In this document: positions 19,029-26,611 of the stretch, in pieces | Layout: the number at the start of each line of letters is the position of its first letter | How positions within the stretch are numbered: the stretch's first letter is position 1 | NCBI GenBank assembly: GCA_964605795.1 | Contig: CAZSDZ010000002.1 | Location: forward strand, 1-64,000 | From: JAFGOM01 sp964605795 | Lineage (GTDB): Archaea; Halobacteriota; Methanomicrobia; Methanomicrobiales; Methanospirillaceae | DNA length: 64,000 nt | Direction: 5' to 3' | Program-made: the position numbers and the translations under genes | The notes under the pieces: model-generated | What the model was told of the DNA's origin: nothing | Databases searched by the model: none | The model's input: only the letters and a program-made list of their open reading frames with translations

Positions 19029-19964
19029 TCAAAGCGGGCCTGAAAGAATCCATTCCTTTTCTCCTTCTAATGATGCAATAAACCCTTCAATCTGTGATAC
19101 AATAACTGACTGGTTTATTGAGTGATATACGATAGTAAGGATTTTTTTAATCAGATGTTCTGACAGGATACACCGGTTTTTACTCATCTCATAGCCATGA
19201 GGTTCGATACCTGATATTATCAATGGAATGAGAAAACTATCTATCATGGCGGTCTTGTTTAGGTTAGCAAAGTCCTGTGCAAGTCCCCATCTCCCTTTTG
19301 AGAGGATAGATATATCAGGATCAAGAAACGCACCAATCAGATTGACATTACATAAACCGGTAAGAATAGCATACCCAAATCCCAGTATGGTGTGAATAAG
19401 TTCTTTTAAAACCGGTTCGAACGTCTCATCCTGCTGATAACGCGTCATATTGATATACCGAACCAGAACCTCGTAATACATATCAGTTACCAACCGTTCA
19501 ATCCGCCGGATCTCATCCATGGTGATGAGAAATGAGATCTCATGCAGACTCTGATGAAGGATATCAAGTTCTCCAGAATATAACAAACTCCCTTCAATCA
19601 GGTTGTCCCATTTTTCAATCGCAAGTATCCTGTTCTTTGTGATCTGTTTCGCAATAATTACTGCATTCGTGAATGGTGGTGTGGTCTTCTGATATTCCTG
19701 CAGGTTGCGATCAACCGGATGATGGGGGGGTCTCACCATCGCAATCGGGGTTCCATCTGATTTAAAGAACGTGATTGAAATTCCTGACTCAATAAGTGAT
19801 GAAATGGCTGTTGTCTGGATGGTATGCCCGCCCAATATAAGCAGATGATGAAGATCCCGAAAGAGGAGTATCGATTCATGTCCTTTTCTGTGAATAATAA
19901 GACTTCGGGATGTCGCCTTGATATGTGATCCATACCCTGCGATGACATGCCATCCTGCCCTCAC
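19029..19964 (-). CDS. cas1: Solo Cas1-family protein (catalytic His replaced)
   Basis: The whole length fits the Cas1 integrase family. An N-terminal beta domain has 'GYGSHIKATSRSL' and 'SSLIESGISITFFKSDGTPIA', and a helical domain contains 'RRIERLVTDMYYEV' (Glu156) and 'LGFGYAILTGL'. Of the three metal ligands, Glu156 and Asp231 (GLAQDF) are present, but the position of the usual His (GFLH in active Cas1) reads SILS, giving Ser222. There is no cas2, other cas gene, PolB or repeat array in the window, so this is neither a CRISPR adaptation gene in context nor a casposon. The gene has an AT-rich upstream region of its own. Assignment to Cas1 is firm; activity is doubtful. Confidence 0.85.
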   Translation of the reverse strand: MRAGWHVIAGYGSHIKATSRSLIIHRKGHESILLFRDLHHLLILGGHTIQTTAISSLIESGISITFFKSDGTPIAMVRPPHHPVDRNLQEYQKTTPPFTNAVIIAKQITKNRILAIEKWDNLIEGSLLYSGELDILHQSLHEISFLITMDEIRRIERLVTDMYYEVLVRYINMTRYQQDETFEPVLKELIHTILGFGYAILTGLCNVNLIGAFLDPDISILSKGRWGLAQDFANLNKTAMIDSFLIPLIISGIEPHGYEMSKNRCILSEHLIKKILTIVYHSINQSVIVSQIEGFIASLEGEKEWILSGPL

Positions 19965-20141
19965 CGCTTCATTTTTATGATAACTCTTATCCTGTGATCC
20001 TGAAATATCAGATCACCCCATCTTCAGTACTATATGTTGGGATTGGTTTTATCTCTCGTTGTTTATCTTCCGCTGTTCTGGATGAAGATTTATTGATTGA
20101 TATCCGAAAATAATGAATACTCTGCCATATAATAAAGAAAC

Positions 20142-20357
20142 ATGTTACAAGAGCGGTACATTTACGCATATCTCTCTGGATCATCATTTATTTTTGCAGG
20201 TATCTTTCTTTATCTGGGTTTTACCAGTGAAAAACCAGAAGATCTGATGAATATGCTGATCGGTGCAATAATCTGTCTGATACTAACCGGACTCTCGGTT
20301 TTATTTCTTATTACAAGCTCAAAAAGACAAAATCAGGAGAAGATCACGAAAATATAA
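20142..20357 (+). CDS. Small two-span membrane protein, 71 aa
   Basis: Two hydrophobic helices (about residues 8-27 and 38-58) are separated by a short acidic loop and followed by a basic tail (KRQNQEKITKI), which predicts a cytoplasmic C-terminus. I recognise no family. It is divergent from the solo cas1 gene and convergent with groEL. Confidence 0.5.
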   Translation: MLQERYIYAYLSGSSFIFAGIFLYLGFTSEKPEDLMNMLIGAIICLILTGLSVLFLITSSKRQNQEKITKI

Positions 20358-20523
20358 TGCCGTTTCATGGGTAATAAACAGGATTAACGACCCCTCGTAC
20401 CGTTTTTTGTAATGATGATATCTCTTTTATTCTCTAACTCGTTTCGCAGGAAATATACAATCTGATACAAAACATTACAGAAAAACAACAACGAGAGAGA
20501 TTGAATTTCGTAAAGAAAAAAGA

Positions 20524-22134
20524 TTAGATAATGATGGCTGCAGAACGTTCGTCCTTTTCGTCATCAAATTCTGCAACTACCGCTTCAGTGGTCAGAAGCA
20601 TTCCGGCGATCGATGCTGCATTCTGAAGACCGGAACGAACAACCTTGGTTGGATCCAAAACCCCTGCCTTGAGCAGATCCTCATACGTATCTGTCTTGGC
20701 ATTATATCCGAATGTCTCATTGTCCTTAGCGGTAACCACTGCCATTACCTCTGCTCCTTCATGGCCTGCATTTGAAGCAATCTGGCGCATTGGTTCTTCC
20801 AGGGCTCTTTTAACGATATTTACACCGATCATCTGTTCACTGGGAAGAGTAAGTTTTTCTAAAACTTTTACTGACCTGAACAGGGTTACTCCACCGCCGG
20901 CAACATATCCTTCTTCAACTGCAGCCTTTGTTGCATTGAGGGCGTCATCGATCCGCATCTTCTTCTCTTTTACCTCGGTCTCTGTTGCTGCTCCTGCCTT
21001 GATGACTGCAACACCACCGCCTAGTTTTGCAAGCCTTGTCTGCAGTGATTTCTTTTGATATTCCTTATCCGTAATATTGATCTGGGATTCAATCAGTTTG
21101 GTGCGCTTTTCTATCTCACCTTTACTGCCTTTTCCACCGATAATTGTTGTCTTGTCAGCATCAACCTTTATCGTGGATGCAGATCCTAAAAGGTCTATGG
21201 TGATATCTTCAAGAGAGAGATTCCTTTCATCGCTGATTACCGTTGCACCGGTGAGGATGGCTATGTCTTCAAGCATCTCTTTCTTGGTATCTCCAAACTC
21301 AGGAGCTTTTACGGCACATACCTTGATTGCACCACGCATGAGGTTTAAGATAATTGCAGTCTGTGCTTCACCATCTACATCATCTGCGATGATGAGAAGA
21401 GGTTTACCCTGTGATGCCATCATCTCAAGGACCGGGATGAGTGATTTTACGTTTGAGATCTTTTTGTCGGTAACGAGAATAGAGGGATTTTCAAATTCGA
21501 CAACACGGCGTTCCGGGTCGGTTACCATGTATGGAGAGATATAACCCCGGTCAAACTGCATACCTTCGACATGTTCAAGAGCAGTCTCAAGAGTTTTTGA
21601 ACTTTCAACCGTGATAACTCCATTGTACCCCACTTTTTTCATGGCGTCTGAAATAAGAGTTCCTATCTCTTCATCATTGTTTGATGAGACAATTGCAACC
21701 TGTTTGACGGTCTGTTCATCTTTTACTGGGATGCTTTTGGATTTAAGATTGGATACAACCAGTTCTACTGCAGCATTTATTCCTTTTTTAATCTCGATAG
21801 GATTTGCTCCGGCAGTGATATTCTTTATTCCTTCACGGATCATTGCCTGGGCAAGAACCGTAGCCGTTGTTGTTCCGTCACCGGTGTTGTCCTGGGTTTT
21901 GGATGCCACTTCCTTGATAAGTTTCGCACCCATGTTCTCGAACTTGTCTTTTAATTCGATCTCTTTTGCGATGGTGACACCATCGTTTGTGATCATCGGG
22001 TTTGAAGCCTTGTCAATAACGACGTTTCGTCCCTTTGGTCCGAGTGTAATCTTAACCGTATCCGCTACCTTGTTTACCCCTTCCAGAAGGGCATGGCGGG
22101 CATTTTCATCGAACATTATCTGTTTTGTTGTCAT
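20524..22134 (-). CDS. groEL: Chaperonin GroEL (group I, Cpn60)
   Basis: This group I chaperonin subunit forms double seven-mer rings that fold proteins with GroES. The nucleotide pocket segments 'LGPKGRNVVIDK', 'NDGVTIAKEI' and 'DGTTTATVLAQ' are intact, and so is 'VEEGYVAGGGVTL'. GroEL in Methanomicrobia is regarded as a bacterial acquisition that coexists with the thermosome. The C-terminus ends ...DDEKDERSAAIII and lacks the GGM repeat tail of most bacterial GroEL. It lies 11 bases downstream of groES in the same operon, and GTGATG before the ATG is the SD. Confidence 0.97.
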   Translation of the reverse strand: MTTKQIMFDENARHALLEGVNKVADTVKITLGPKGRNVVIDKASNPMITNDGVTIAKEIELKDKFENMGAKLIKEVASKTQDNTGDGTTTATVLAQAMIREGIKNITAGANPIEIKKGINAAVELVVSNLKSKSIPVKDEQTVKQVAIVSSNNDEEIGTLISDAMKKVGYNGVITVESSKTLETALEHVEGMQFDRGYISPYMVTDPERRVVEFENPSILVTDKKISNVKSLIPVLEMMASQGKPLLIIADDVDGEAQTAIILNLMRGAIKVCAVKAPEFGDTKKEMLEDIAILTGATVISDERNLSLEDITIDLLGSASTIKVDADKTTIIGGKGSKGEIEKRTKLIESQINITDKEYQKKSLQTRLAKLGGGVAVIKAGAATETEVKEKKMRIDDALNATKAAVEEGYVAGGGVTLFRSVKVLEKLTLPSEQMIGVNIVKRALEEPMRQIASNAGHEGAEVMAVVTAKDNETFGYNAKTDTYEDLLKAGVLDPTKVVRSGLQNAASIAGMLLTTEAVVAEFDDEKDERSAAIII

Positions 22135-22145
22135 GCTGCATCACA

Positions 22146-22418
22146 TTATTCATATTTGGCAACGATATTCTTAAACTCAACAATAACAAACTCTTCCTTC
22201 TCAAAATCGACTTCTTCCTGACTGTATCCTCCGTATATGATACGGTCACCGGGTTTGAGAGGGAGTGGTTTGCCATCTTCAAAGGTTCCAACTGCAATAA
22301 CATCTCCCTGCTTTTTCTTTTCTTTAGCAGACTCCGGGATGTAAATGCCACCTTTCGTCTTTTCCGGTTCCTTGTATGGTTTAATTAAAACACGTTCGCC
22401 AATAGGCTGGATTTTCAT
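22146..22418 (-). CDS. groES: Co-chaperonin GroES
   Basis: This 90-residue co-chaperonin caps the GroEL ring. Family strands 'MKIQPIGERVLIKPY' and 'GGIYIPESAKEK' are present, along with the 'GDRIIYGGYSQEEV' segment. The start is at the ATG preceded by AGGTGATC with 3 bases to the codon, an unusually complete SD. A GTG 9 bases upstream lies inside that SD and is rejected. It is the first gene of the groES-groEL operon and diverges from a winged-helix gene. Confidence 0.96.
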   Translation of the reverse strand: MKIQPIGERVLIKPYKEPEKTKGGIYIPESAKEKKKQGDVIAVGTFEDGKPLPLKPGDRIIYGGYSQEEVDFEKEEFVIVEFKNIVAKYE

Positions 22419-22468
22419 ACTGATCACCTAAAGTTCTATTTGAACCATCATATTATTGATTACTACTT

Positions 22469-22479
22469 CTATATATACG
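22469..22479 (-). promoter_or_regulatory. groES TATA box
   Basis: On the minus strand this reads GTATATATAG, an archaeal TATA element about 50 bases before the groES ATG. Initiation about 25 bases downstream would leave a leader of roughly 25-30 bases containing the AGGTGATC ribosome binding site. Confidence 0.6.
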
Positions 22480-22490
22480 TTATTCAAAAT

Positions 22491-22526
22491 AATTGAGATC
22501 ATATCTATTTAATTGAGATGATCTCT
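22491..22526. promoter_or_regulatory. Paired operator-like repeats between groES and the HTH gene
   Basis: Two 16-base copies, AATTGAGATCATATCT (22491-22506) and AATTGAGATGATCTCT (22511-22526), match at 14 of 16 positions and repeat every 20 bases. Each is partly palindromic (AGAT-CAT-ATCT and GAGAT-G-ATCTC). The first lies just upstream of the groES TATA box and the second abuts the TTTATAC promoter element of the divergent winged-helix gene, so both promoters could be controlled together. Confidence 0.55.
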
Positions 22527-22585
22527 TTATACTATGCCTAACAGAAAGATACGTACAGATAACCTGCCCATTACCGGTGATGATT

Positions 22586-22993
22586 ATGATTCAACGTATC
22601 ATTTTACGCAATATTCCTCGATCTACCCGAAATGATATTCTGACAGATACGTACTGGTTATGCGACTCCCTGGGGCTTTCTGCAGGTCGTGATACCGACA
22701 ATATTTCATCCCGGATAATCTTTGAGCTCCTCTCAAAATATCATGATATTTCCGGTGTTCCTGCAGAGCAGCTTGCATCAGGTATCGGTATATCTCAGTC
22801 CCGGATTAATCATCATATTCGGAATCTCGCTCTTATCGGGATGGTATACCGAAAAAAGAAGAAGATTTGTATCAGGGGGGGCAGCATGCAGGAAGCAGTA
22901 TCCCAGCTCCGGAAAGATGCAGATCGTATCTTTGATGAACTGGAGTCAGCGGCAATCGCAATCGATGAATATATGGATATGAAAGATCGGTAA
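22586..22993 (+). CDS. Winged-helix transcriptional regulator, candidate GroESL regulator
   Basis: A winged helix-turn-helix lies at about residues 35-90 ('GVPAEQLASGIGISQSRINHHIRNLALIGMVYR'-like region) with a basic wing (RKKKKICIR). A C-terminal helix (about 95-135) could mediate dimerisation. The ATG is chosen because GGTGAT precedes it by 4 bases; two earlier in-frame codons lie inside that SD. Divergence from groES across repeated palindromes suggests it controls the chaperonin operon and itself. It has no effector domain and is not a recognisable Phr or HrcA relative by eye. Confidence 0.75.
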   Translation: MIQRIILRNIPRSTRNDILTDTYWLCDSLGLSAGRDTDNISSRIIFELLSKYHDISGVPAEQLASGIGISQSRINHHIRNLALIGMVYRKKKKICIRGGSMQEAVSQLRKDADRIFDELESAAIAIDEYMDMKDR

Positions 22994-23131
22994 ATAATCA
23001 TTCTACAAGTGCAAGGAAAGGATAATTGCTTTATCGTTGTCAACAAAACTTCAGGCGGCGGTGTGAGAATGTGATTCAGATAAAATCGCGGAATGAATCA
23101 GATACCTGTCTCTAGCAGATGGAATCATGCA

Positions 23132-23665
23132 TCAGGTATGCTGCCTCCTGGTTTTCTCTTTGTTGTCAATTGTTTCATCATCATCACGGATCAATTGTAA
23201 TTCCTTGAATAATTCAAGGATCCGTTCTGTATGACTCCCCTCCCAGAATACTCTCTGGCATGACGGGCAGATTGTGCAATCTTTTTGACTGATATGTTCT
23301 GGTATCCGACTCGCATATTCACTGTTTATCGTCAGTGGGATAAGCATGGTATTGCACAGTGAACACCGGGTGAATATACGGAGATCTCTGAGAAGAGAAT
23401 GTGCATGAAGAATCTGTATCTGTTCCTGTACCGTTCCTGAGCTGATAAAAATACCATTTGTACCGGCACGTCTGGCAAGTTCACGATCACCGGTAAGCAG
23501 GATTCTTTTCTCTTCCTGTGCTATCTTCAATAAAAAAGAGTCTTCTCTGGGATTTCCCTCCTCAAGTGACGTTGCACTTTTGGTATCAAATCCTAAAAAC
23601 CGGAGGTAGCGTGTTAGAGTGCCAAGCATCCGATCGCATAAAAAACGAGGGGGCGGAATATTCAT
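23132..23665 (-). CDS. Mut7-C RNase domain protein with zinc ribbon
   Basis: The N-terminal half is a PIN-like Mut7-C (DUF82) nuclease domain with conserved acidic positions Asp11 ('CDRMLGTLTRYLRFLGFD') and Asp60 ('LLTGDRELARRA'). The C-terminal half has a zinc ribbon with CxxC pairs Cys101/Cys104 and Cys133/Cys136. This fusion is common in archaea and bacteria and is predicted to act on RNA. It lies 20 bases downstream of the radical SAM gene and may share its transcript. Confidence 0.85.
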   Translation of the reverse strand: MNIPPPRFLCDRMLGTLTRYLRFLGFDTKSATSLEEGNPREDSFLLKIAQEEKRILLTGDRELARRAGTNGIFISSGTVQEQIQILHAHSLLRDLRIFTRCSLCNTMLIPLTINSEYASRIPEHISQKDCTICPSCQRVFWEGSHTERILELFKELQLIRDDDETIDNKEKTRRQHT

Positions 23666-23685
23666 CTCTGGGAGGTTTTCCGTTA

Positions 23686-24711
23686 TTATCTGAGGATAAT
23701 GGGAATTGTTTCATTACAAACGTTGCAGGATGTACCGGTAAGCCCGGTTATCTCGGTATGATAGCCGGATCTTTTGATAAGAAGAGAACCACAGGTTGGA
23801 CAGTAGGTGTGTTCATTCGGGTGATTTACTACATTACCGATATACGGAAATCGCAGACCCAGTTCCTTTGCGCGATCGTATATCTTCTCCAGAAGAGCCA
23901 CTGGTGTTGGTATACGATCTCTCATCTGGTAGTCAGGATGAAACCGGGTAAAGTGCATGGGAACATCGGGTCCCAGTTCTTTGATTACCCAGCTGATAAG
24001 ATTCTCTATCTCATCCATTGAGTCATTTAACCCAGGAATGATGAGCGTGACTGTCTCGACATGCATTCCTAATTCATATGCAAGCCGGGTTGCATCCAGT
24101 ACCGGTTGTAATCTGGCACCGCAGATGCTGCGGTAAAATGAATCTGAAAAAGCCTTGATATCAACTCTGAAGGCATCAAGCACACCTGACAAACCTTGTA
24201 ATGCTTCCTCTGTCAGATATCCGTTTGTCACATAAATAGTTTTCAAACCGTTCTTTTTTGCAATTATTCCCGTATCCCGGGAGTATTCATAAAAGAGCGT
24301 TGGTTCATTATAGGTCCAGGAGATACTGGAACAGCCGGCACCAACGGCCTCTCTAACAACTATCTCCGGTGCGAGATACATCGTTGGGATGCGTGAATCT
24401 TTATCCTGGGATATCTGCCAGTTCTGACAATGCGAGCAGGAAAAATTACAGCCAATCCCTCCGATTGAATAGGACTGTGATGCCGGGAGAAAATGATAGA
24501 GGGGTTTTTTCTCAATCGGATCCACAGCAACAGAACTAACCTTTCCATAGGTTTTTGTATATAATACTCCCCCTCTGTTCGTTCTTACCGAACAGATACC
24601 CTGGTTTCCTTCACGAATATGGCAGCGATGATTACAGAGATGACAAAAGGTGGTCGAATCGTTTCTAGTAAACAGTTCTGCAATTCGCATTTCATTTTCA
24701 TTCTCTTTCAT
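23686..24711 (-). CDS. amrS: AmmeMemoRadiSam system radical SAM enzyme (PflA-like)
   Basis: The N-terminal cysteine set (CHLCNHRC ... GIC, residues 23-40) is followed by the radical SAM motif CNFSCSHC (Cys88, 92, 95). 'ISWTYNEPTLFYEY', 'VTNGY' and 'MHFTRFHPDYQM' are hallmarks of the PflA-like family grouped as AmrS. The usual partners (AMMECR1 and Memo-like proteins) are not in the window. The C-terminal CPTCGS...CNVC adds a zinc-binding element. The gene overlaps the small zinc-ribbon gene by 14 bases. Confidence 0.88.
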   Translation of the reverse strand: MKENENEMRIAELFTRNDSTTFCHLCNHRCHIREGNQGICSVRTNRGGVLYTKTYGKVSSVAVDPIEKKPLYHFLPASQSYSIGGIGCNFSCSHCQNWQISQDKDSRIPTMYLAPEIVVREAVGAGCSSISWTYNEPTLFYEYSRDTGIIAKKNGLKTIYVTNGYLTEEALQGLSGVLDAFRVDIKAFSDSFYRSICGARLQPVLDATRLAYELGMHVETVTLIIPGLNDSMDEIENLISWVIKELGPDVPMHFTRFHPDYQMRDRIPTPVALLEKIYDRAKELGLRFPYIGNVVNHPNEHTYCPTCGSLLIKRSGYHTEITGLTGTSCNVCNETIPIILR

Positions 24712-24847
24712 TTTGTTCCTCTGCTACCTCTTCTATAACGAAACTACCCTGGTATTGACAGGATCTGCACCGGTAAATCTGTCCACATATACCGCCGGTG
24801 ATACGATACATATCAAGTGATTGACAGATTGGACATCGAATAGACAT
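24698..24847 (-). CDS. Small zinc-ribbon protein, 49 aa
   Basis: The start is placed at MSIRCPICQS. The upstream 64 codons have no family resemblance and cross the promoter region of the divergent UMP kinase. CPIC and CRSC knuckles form a minimal zinc ribbon, followed by an acidic tail. It overlaps the amrS start by 14 bases, which suggests translational coupling with that radical SAM protein. Confidence 0.55.
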   Translation of the reverse strand: MSIRCPICQSLDMYRITGGICGQIYRCRSCQYQGSFVIEEVAEEQNERE

Positions 24848-24992
24848 GATGTAATGGTTCTGACTTTGAAATTCTTTTTCTCTCGATCTGGAATATTTTA
24901 TCCTCGATATGAATTGAAAACTCTTCTCTAAACCCGGGGATTTTTCAGATGTAATACTATAAATCTGGCGCTTTTTATATATGTACAAAGAA

Positions 24993-25697
24993 ATGAAAAC
25001 ACTTGTCATATCTGTCGGAGGTTCTGTCCTCATACCCACTCTTGCTGATCACTTACTTCATGAATATGCAGAGGTATTACAATCCTTGAGTTCATTGTTT
25101 CGGGTTTTCATTGTTGTCGGGGGAGGTGGTGAAGCACGGCGGTATATAAGAGCAGCACACTCCTGCAATATCGATGAAGCGGCCTGTGATGAGATTGGTA
25201 TCGCCGTGACCCGGTTAAATGCACGACTGCTCATCGGTGTTTTAGGAGATTATGCATATCCCGTTGTTGCAGAAGATTATACCCAGGCATGTGCTTACAG
25301 ACTTTCAGAAAGAATAGTCGTTATGGGCGGTATAACCCCGGGACAGACAACTGATGCGGTTTCGGTAGTTCTCGCAGAACGGATTCGTGCAGATCTCCTG
25401 ATTAATGCGACATCGGTTGACGGAATTTATTCCGATGATCCAAAGGTCTGCAGTACCGCTACTCATTTTGATATGATTACCCCGACCGAGCTTGTTGAGA
25501 TTGTGCATAAGGGTTCCATGGGAGCGGGTTCAAATAATGTGATGGATCTTGTGTCTGTAAAACTGGTTCAGCGCTCAAACATTCCTCTGCTGGTTCTTGA
25601 CGGCAGGGATCCACACAATATCCAAAAAGCGCTTTTAGAAGGAGTTATCCATGGAACCATTGTGAGTGCCGATCTTACATCTCCCCTCCCCTTATAA
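24993..25697 (+). CDS. pyrH: Uridylate kinase, archaeal type
   Basis: UMP kinase of the amino-acid-kinase fold makes UDP from UMP. 'VISVGGSVL' (phosphate loop), 'VVGGGGEARRYI', 'LLINATSVDGIYSDDPK' and 'GSNNVMDLVSVKLV' match the archaeal PyrH form (about 225-235 aa), which differs from bacterial enzymes. An ATG 12 bases upstream is equally open, and no SD separates the two. I use the inner one because archaeal homologues begin M-(K/R)-x-V(I)-S-GGS. Confidence 0.9.
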   Translation: MKTLVISVGGSVLIPTLADHLLHEYAEVLQSLSSLFRVFIVVGGGGEARRYIRAAHSCNIDEAACDEIGIAVTRLNARLLIGVLGDYAYPVVAEDYTQACAYRLSERIVVMGGITPGQTTDAVSVVLAERIRADLLINATSVDGIYSDDPKVCSTATHFDMITPTELVEIVHKGSMGAGSNNVMDLVSVKLVQRSNIPLLVLDGRDPHNIQKALLEGVIHGTIVSADLTSPLPL

Positions 25698-25741
25698 GTG
25701 GATATCTTTATATTTCCGGGTAACGACGTATATGAGTTCAC

Positions 25742-25816
25742 GGGGTAATAGGGTAGCCTGGTCCATCCTAGAGCGTTTGGGACGCTTTGACCGCAGTTCA
25801 AATCTGCGTTACCCCA
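25742..25816 (+). tRNA. tRNA-Pro (TGG)
   Basis: The acceptor GGGGTAA (25742-25748) pairs with TTACCCC (25809-25815), with discriminator A. The anticodon stem GAGCG/CGCTT encloses loop TTTGGGA, giving anticodon TGG. The T-arm is CGCAG-TTCAAAT-CTGCG. CCA is not encoded, and no intron is present. It lies 7 bases before the endonuclease III start. Confidence 0.93.
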
Positions 25817-25822
25817 TCTTTT

Positions 25823-26500
25823 ATGCCGAATGGTAAGGCGTGGTCAATTCTCGTTTCTCTGCAGAACACTTATGATCGTATCTGCCATAAGGATGAGTTT
25901 TTAGTTTTTGAGAATCCATACCAGATCCTCATTGCAACCATCCTCTCTGCTCAGACGACAGATCAGTGTGTAAATCGTGTAACAAGAGAATTATTTTCCC
26001 GGTATCCGGATCCTCTGTCACTTGCTGCTGCAGATATGACTGATATTGAGTTGATAATTCATAGTACCGGTTTTTTCAGGATGAAAGCAAGAAACATCAT
26101 CGAGACTGCCCGATTACTCAACAAACGATTTGAAGGAATCGTTCCTCATGATCTGGAACTATTGCAACAATTCCCAGGAGTCGGTCGAAAAACAGCAAAT
26201 ATTGTGATGCATCATGCCTTTGGTAGAAATGAAGGAATCGCAGTAGATACGCATGTTCGAAGGGTATCAAGAAGGACGGGCCTTACCACCCATACAGATC
26301 CAGACGCAATAGAACAGGATCTGATGGTTTTATTCCCAAAAGAGACCTGGGGAGAGATAAACTCTCTTTTTATTCTTCATGGGAGAAAGATATGTAAATC
26401 ACGCCTTCCTTCCTGTTCTGATTGCTGTATCAGGGATTTTTGCGATTATTATCATGCGACATCTGATTCACAACCGTGCTCCTCTCATATTGATAACTGA
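25823..26500 (+). CDS. nth: Endonuclease III, DNA glycosylase/AP lyase
   Basis: This base-excision repair enzyme removes oxidised pyrimidines. The helix-hairpin-helix FPGVGRKTA holds catalytic Lys123, and 'AVDTHVRRVSRRTGL' holds Asp142. The C-terminal Fe4S4 loop has the canonical C-x6-C-x2-C-x5-C spacing (CKSRLPSCSDCCIRDFC). The start is at MPNGKAWSI, just after the tRNA-Pro; an upstream in-frame start would lie inside the tRNA and is rejected. About 18 residues of tail follow the cluster loop. Confidence 0.93.
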   Translation: MPNGKAWSILVSLQNTYDRICHKDEFLVFENPYQILIATILSAQTTDQCVNRVTRELFSRYPDPLSLAAADMTDIELIIHSTGFFRMKARNIIETARLLNKRFEGIVPHDLELLQQFPGVGRKTANIVMHHAFGRNEGIAVDTHVRRVSRRTGLTTHTDPDAIEQDLMVLFPKETWGEINSLFILHGRKICKSRLPSCSDCCIRDFCDYYHATSDSQPCSSHIDN

Positions 26501-26611
26501 TACTGCTCCCCCTCCATGCCATATTATACCTGAAGGTATTCATACTGAATCATCGCATAATATAGAAACCGATTCCATCGAGATCAAAACCTTGGAATCA
26601 GGGGTATATAC

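Noticed and set aside
19029..19964. Casposon carrying the Cas1 gene
   Set aside because: No PolB-type gene or terminal inverted repeats flank the gene, and one catalytic residue is missing.
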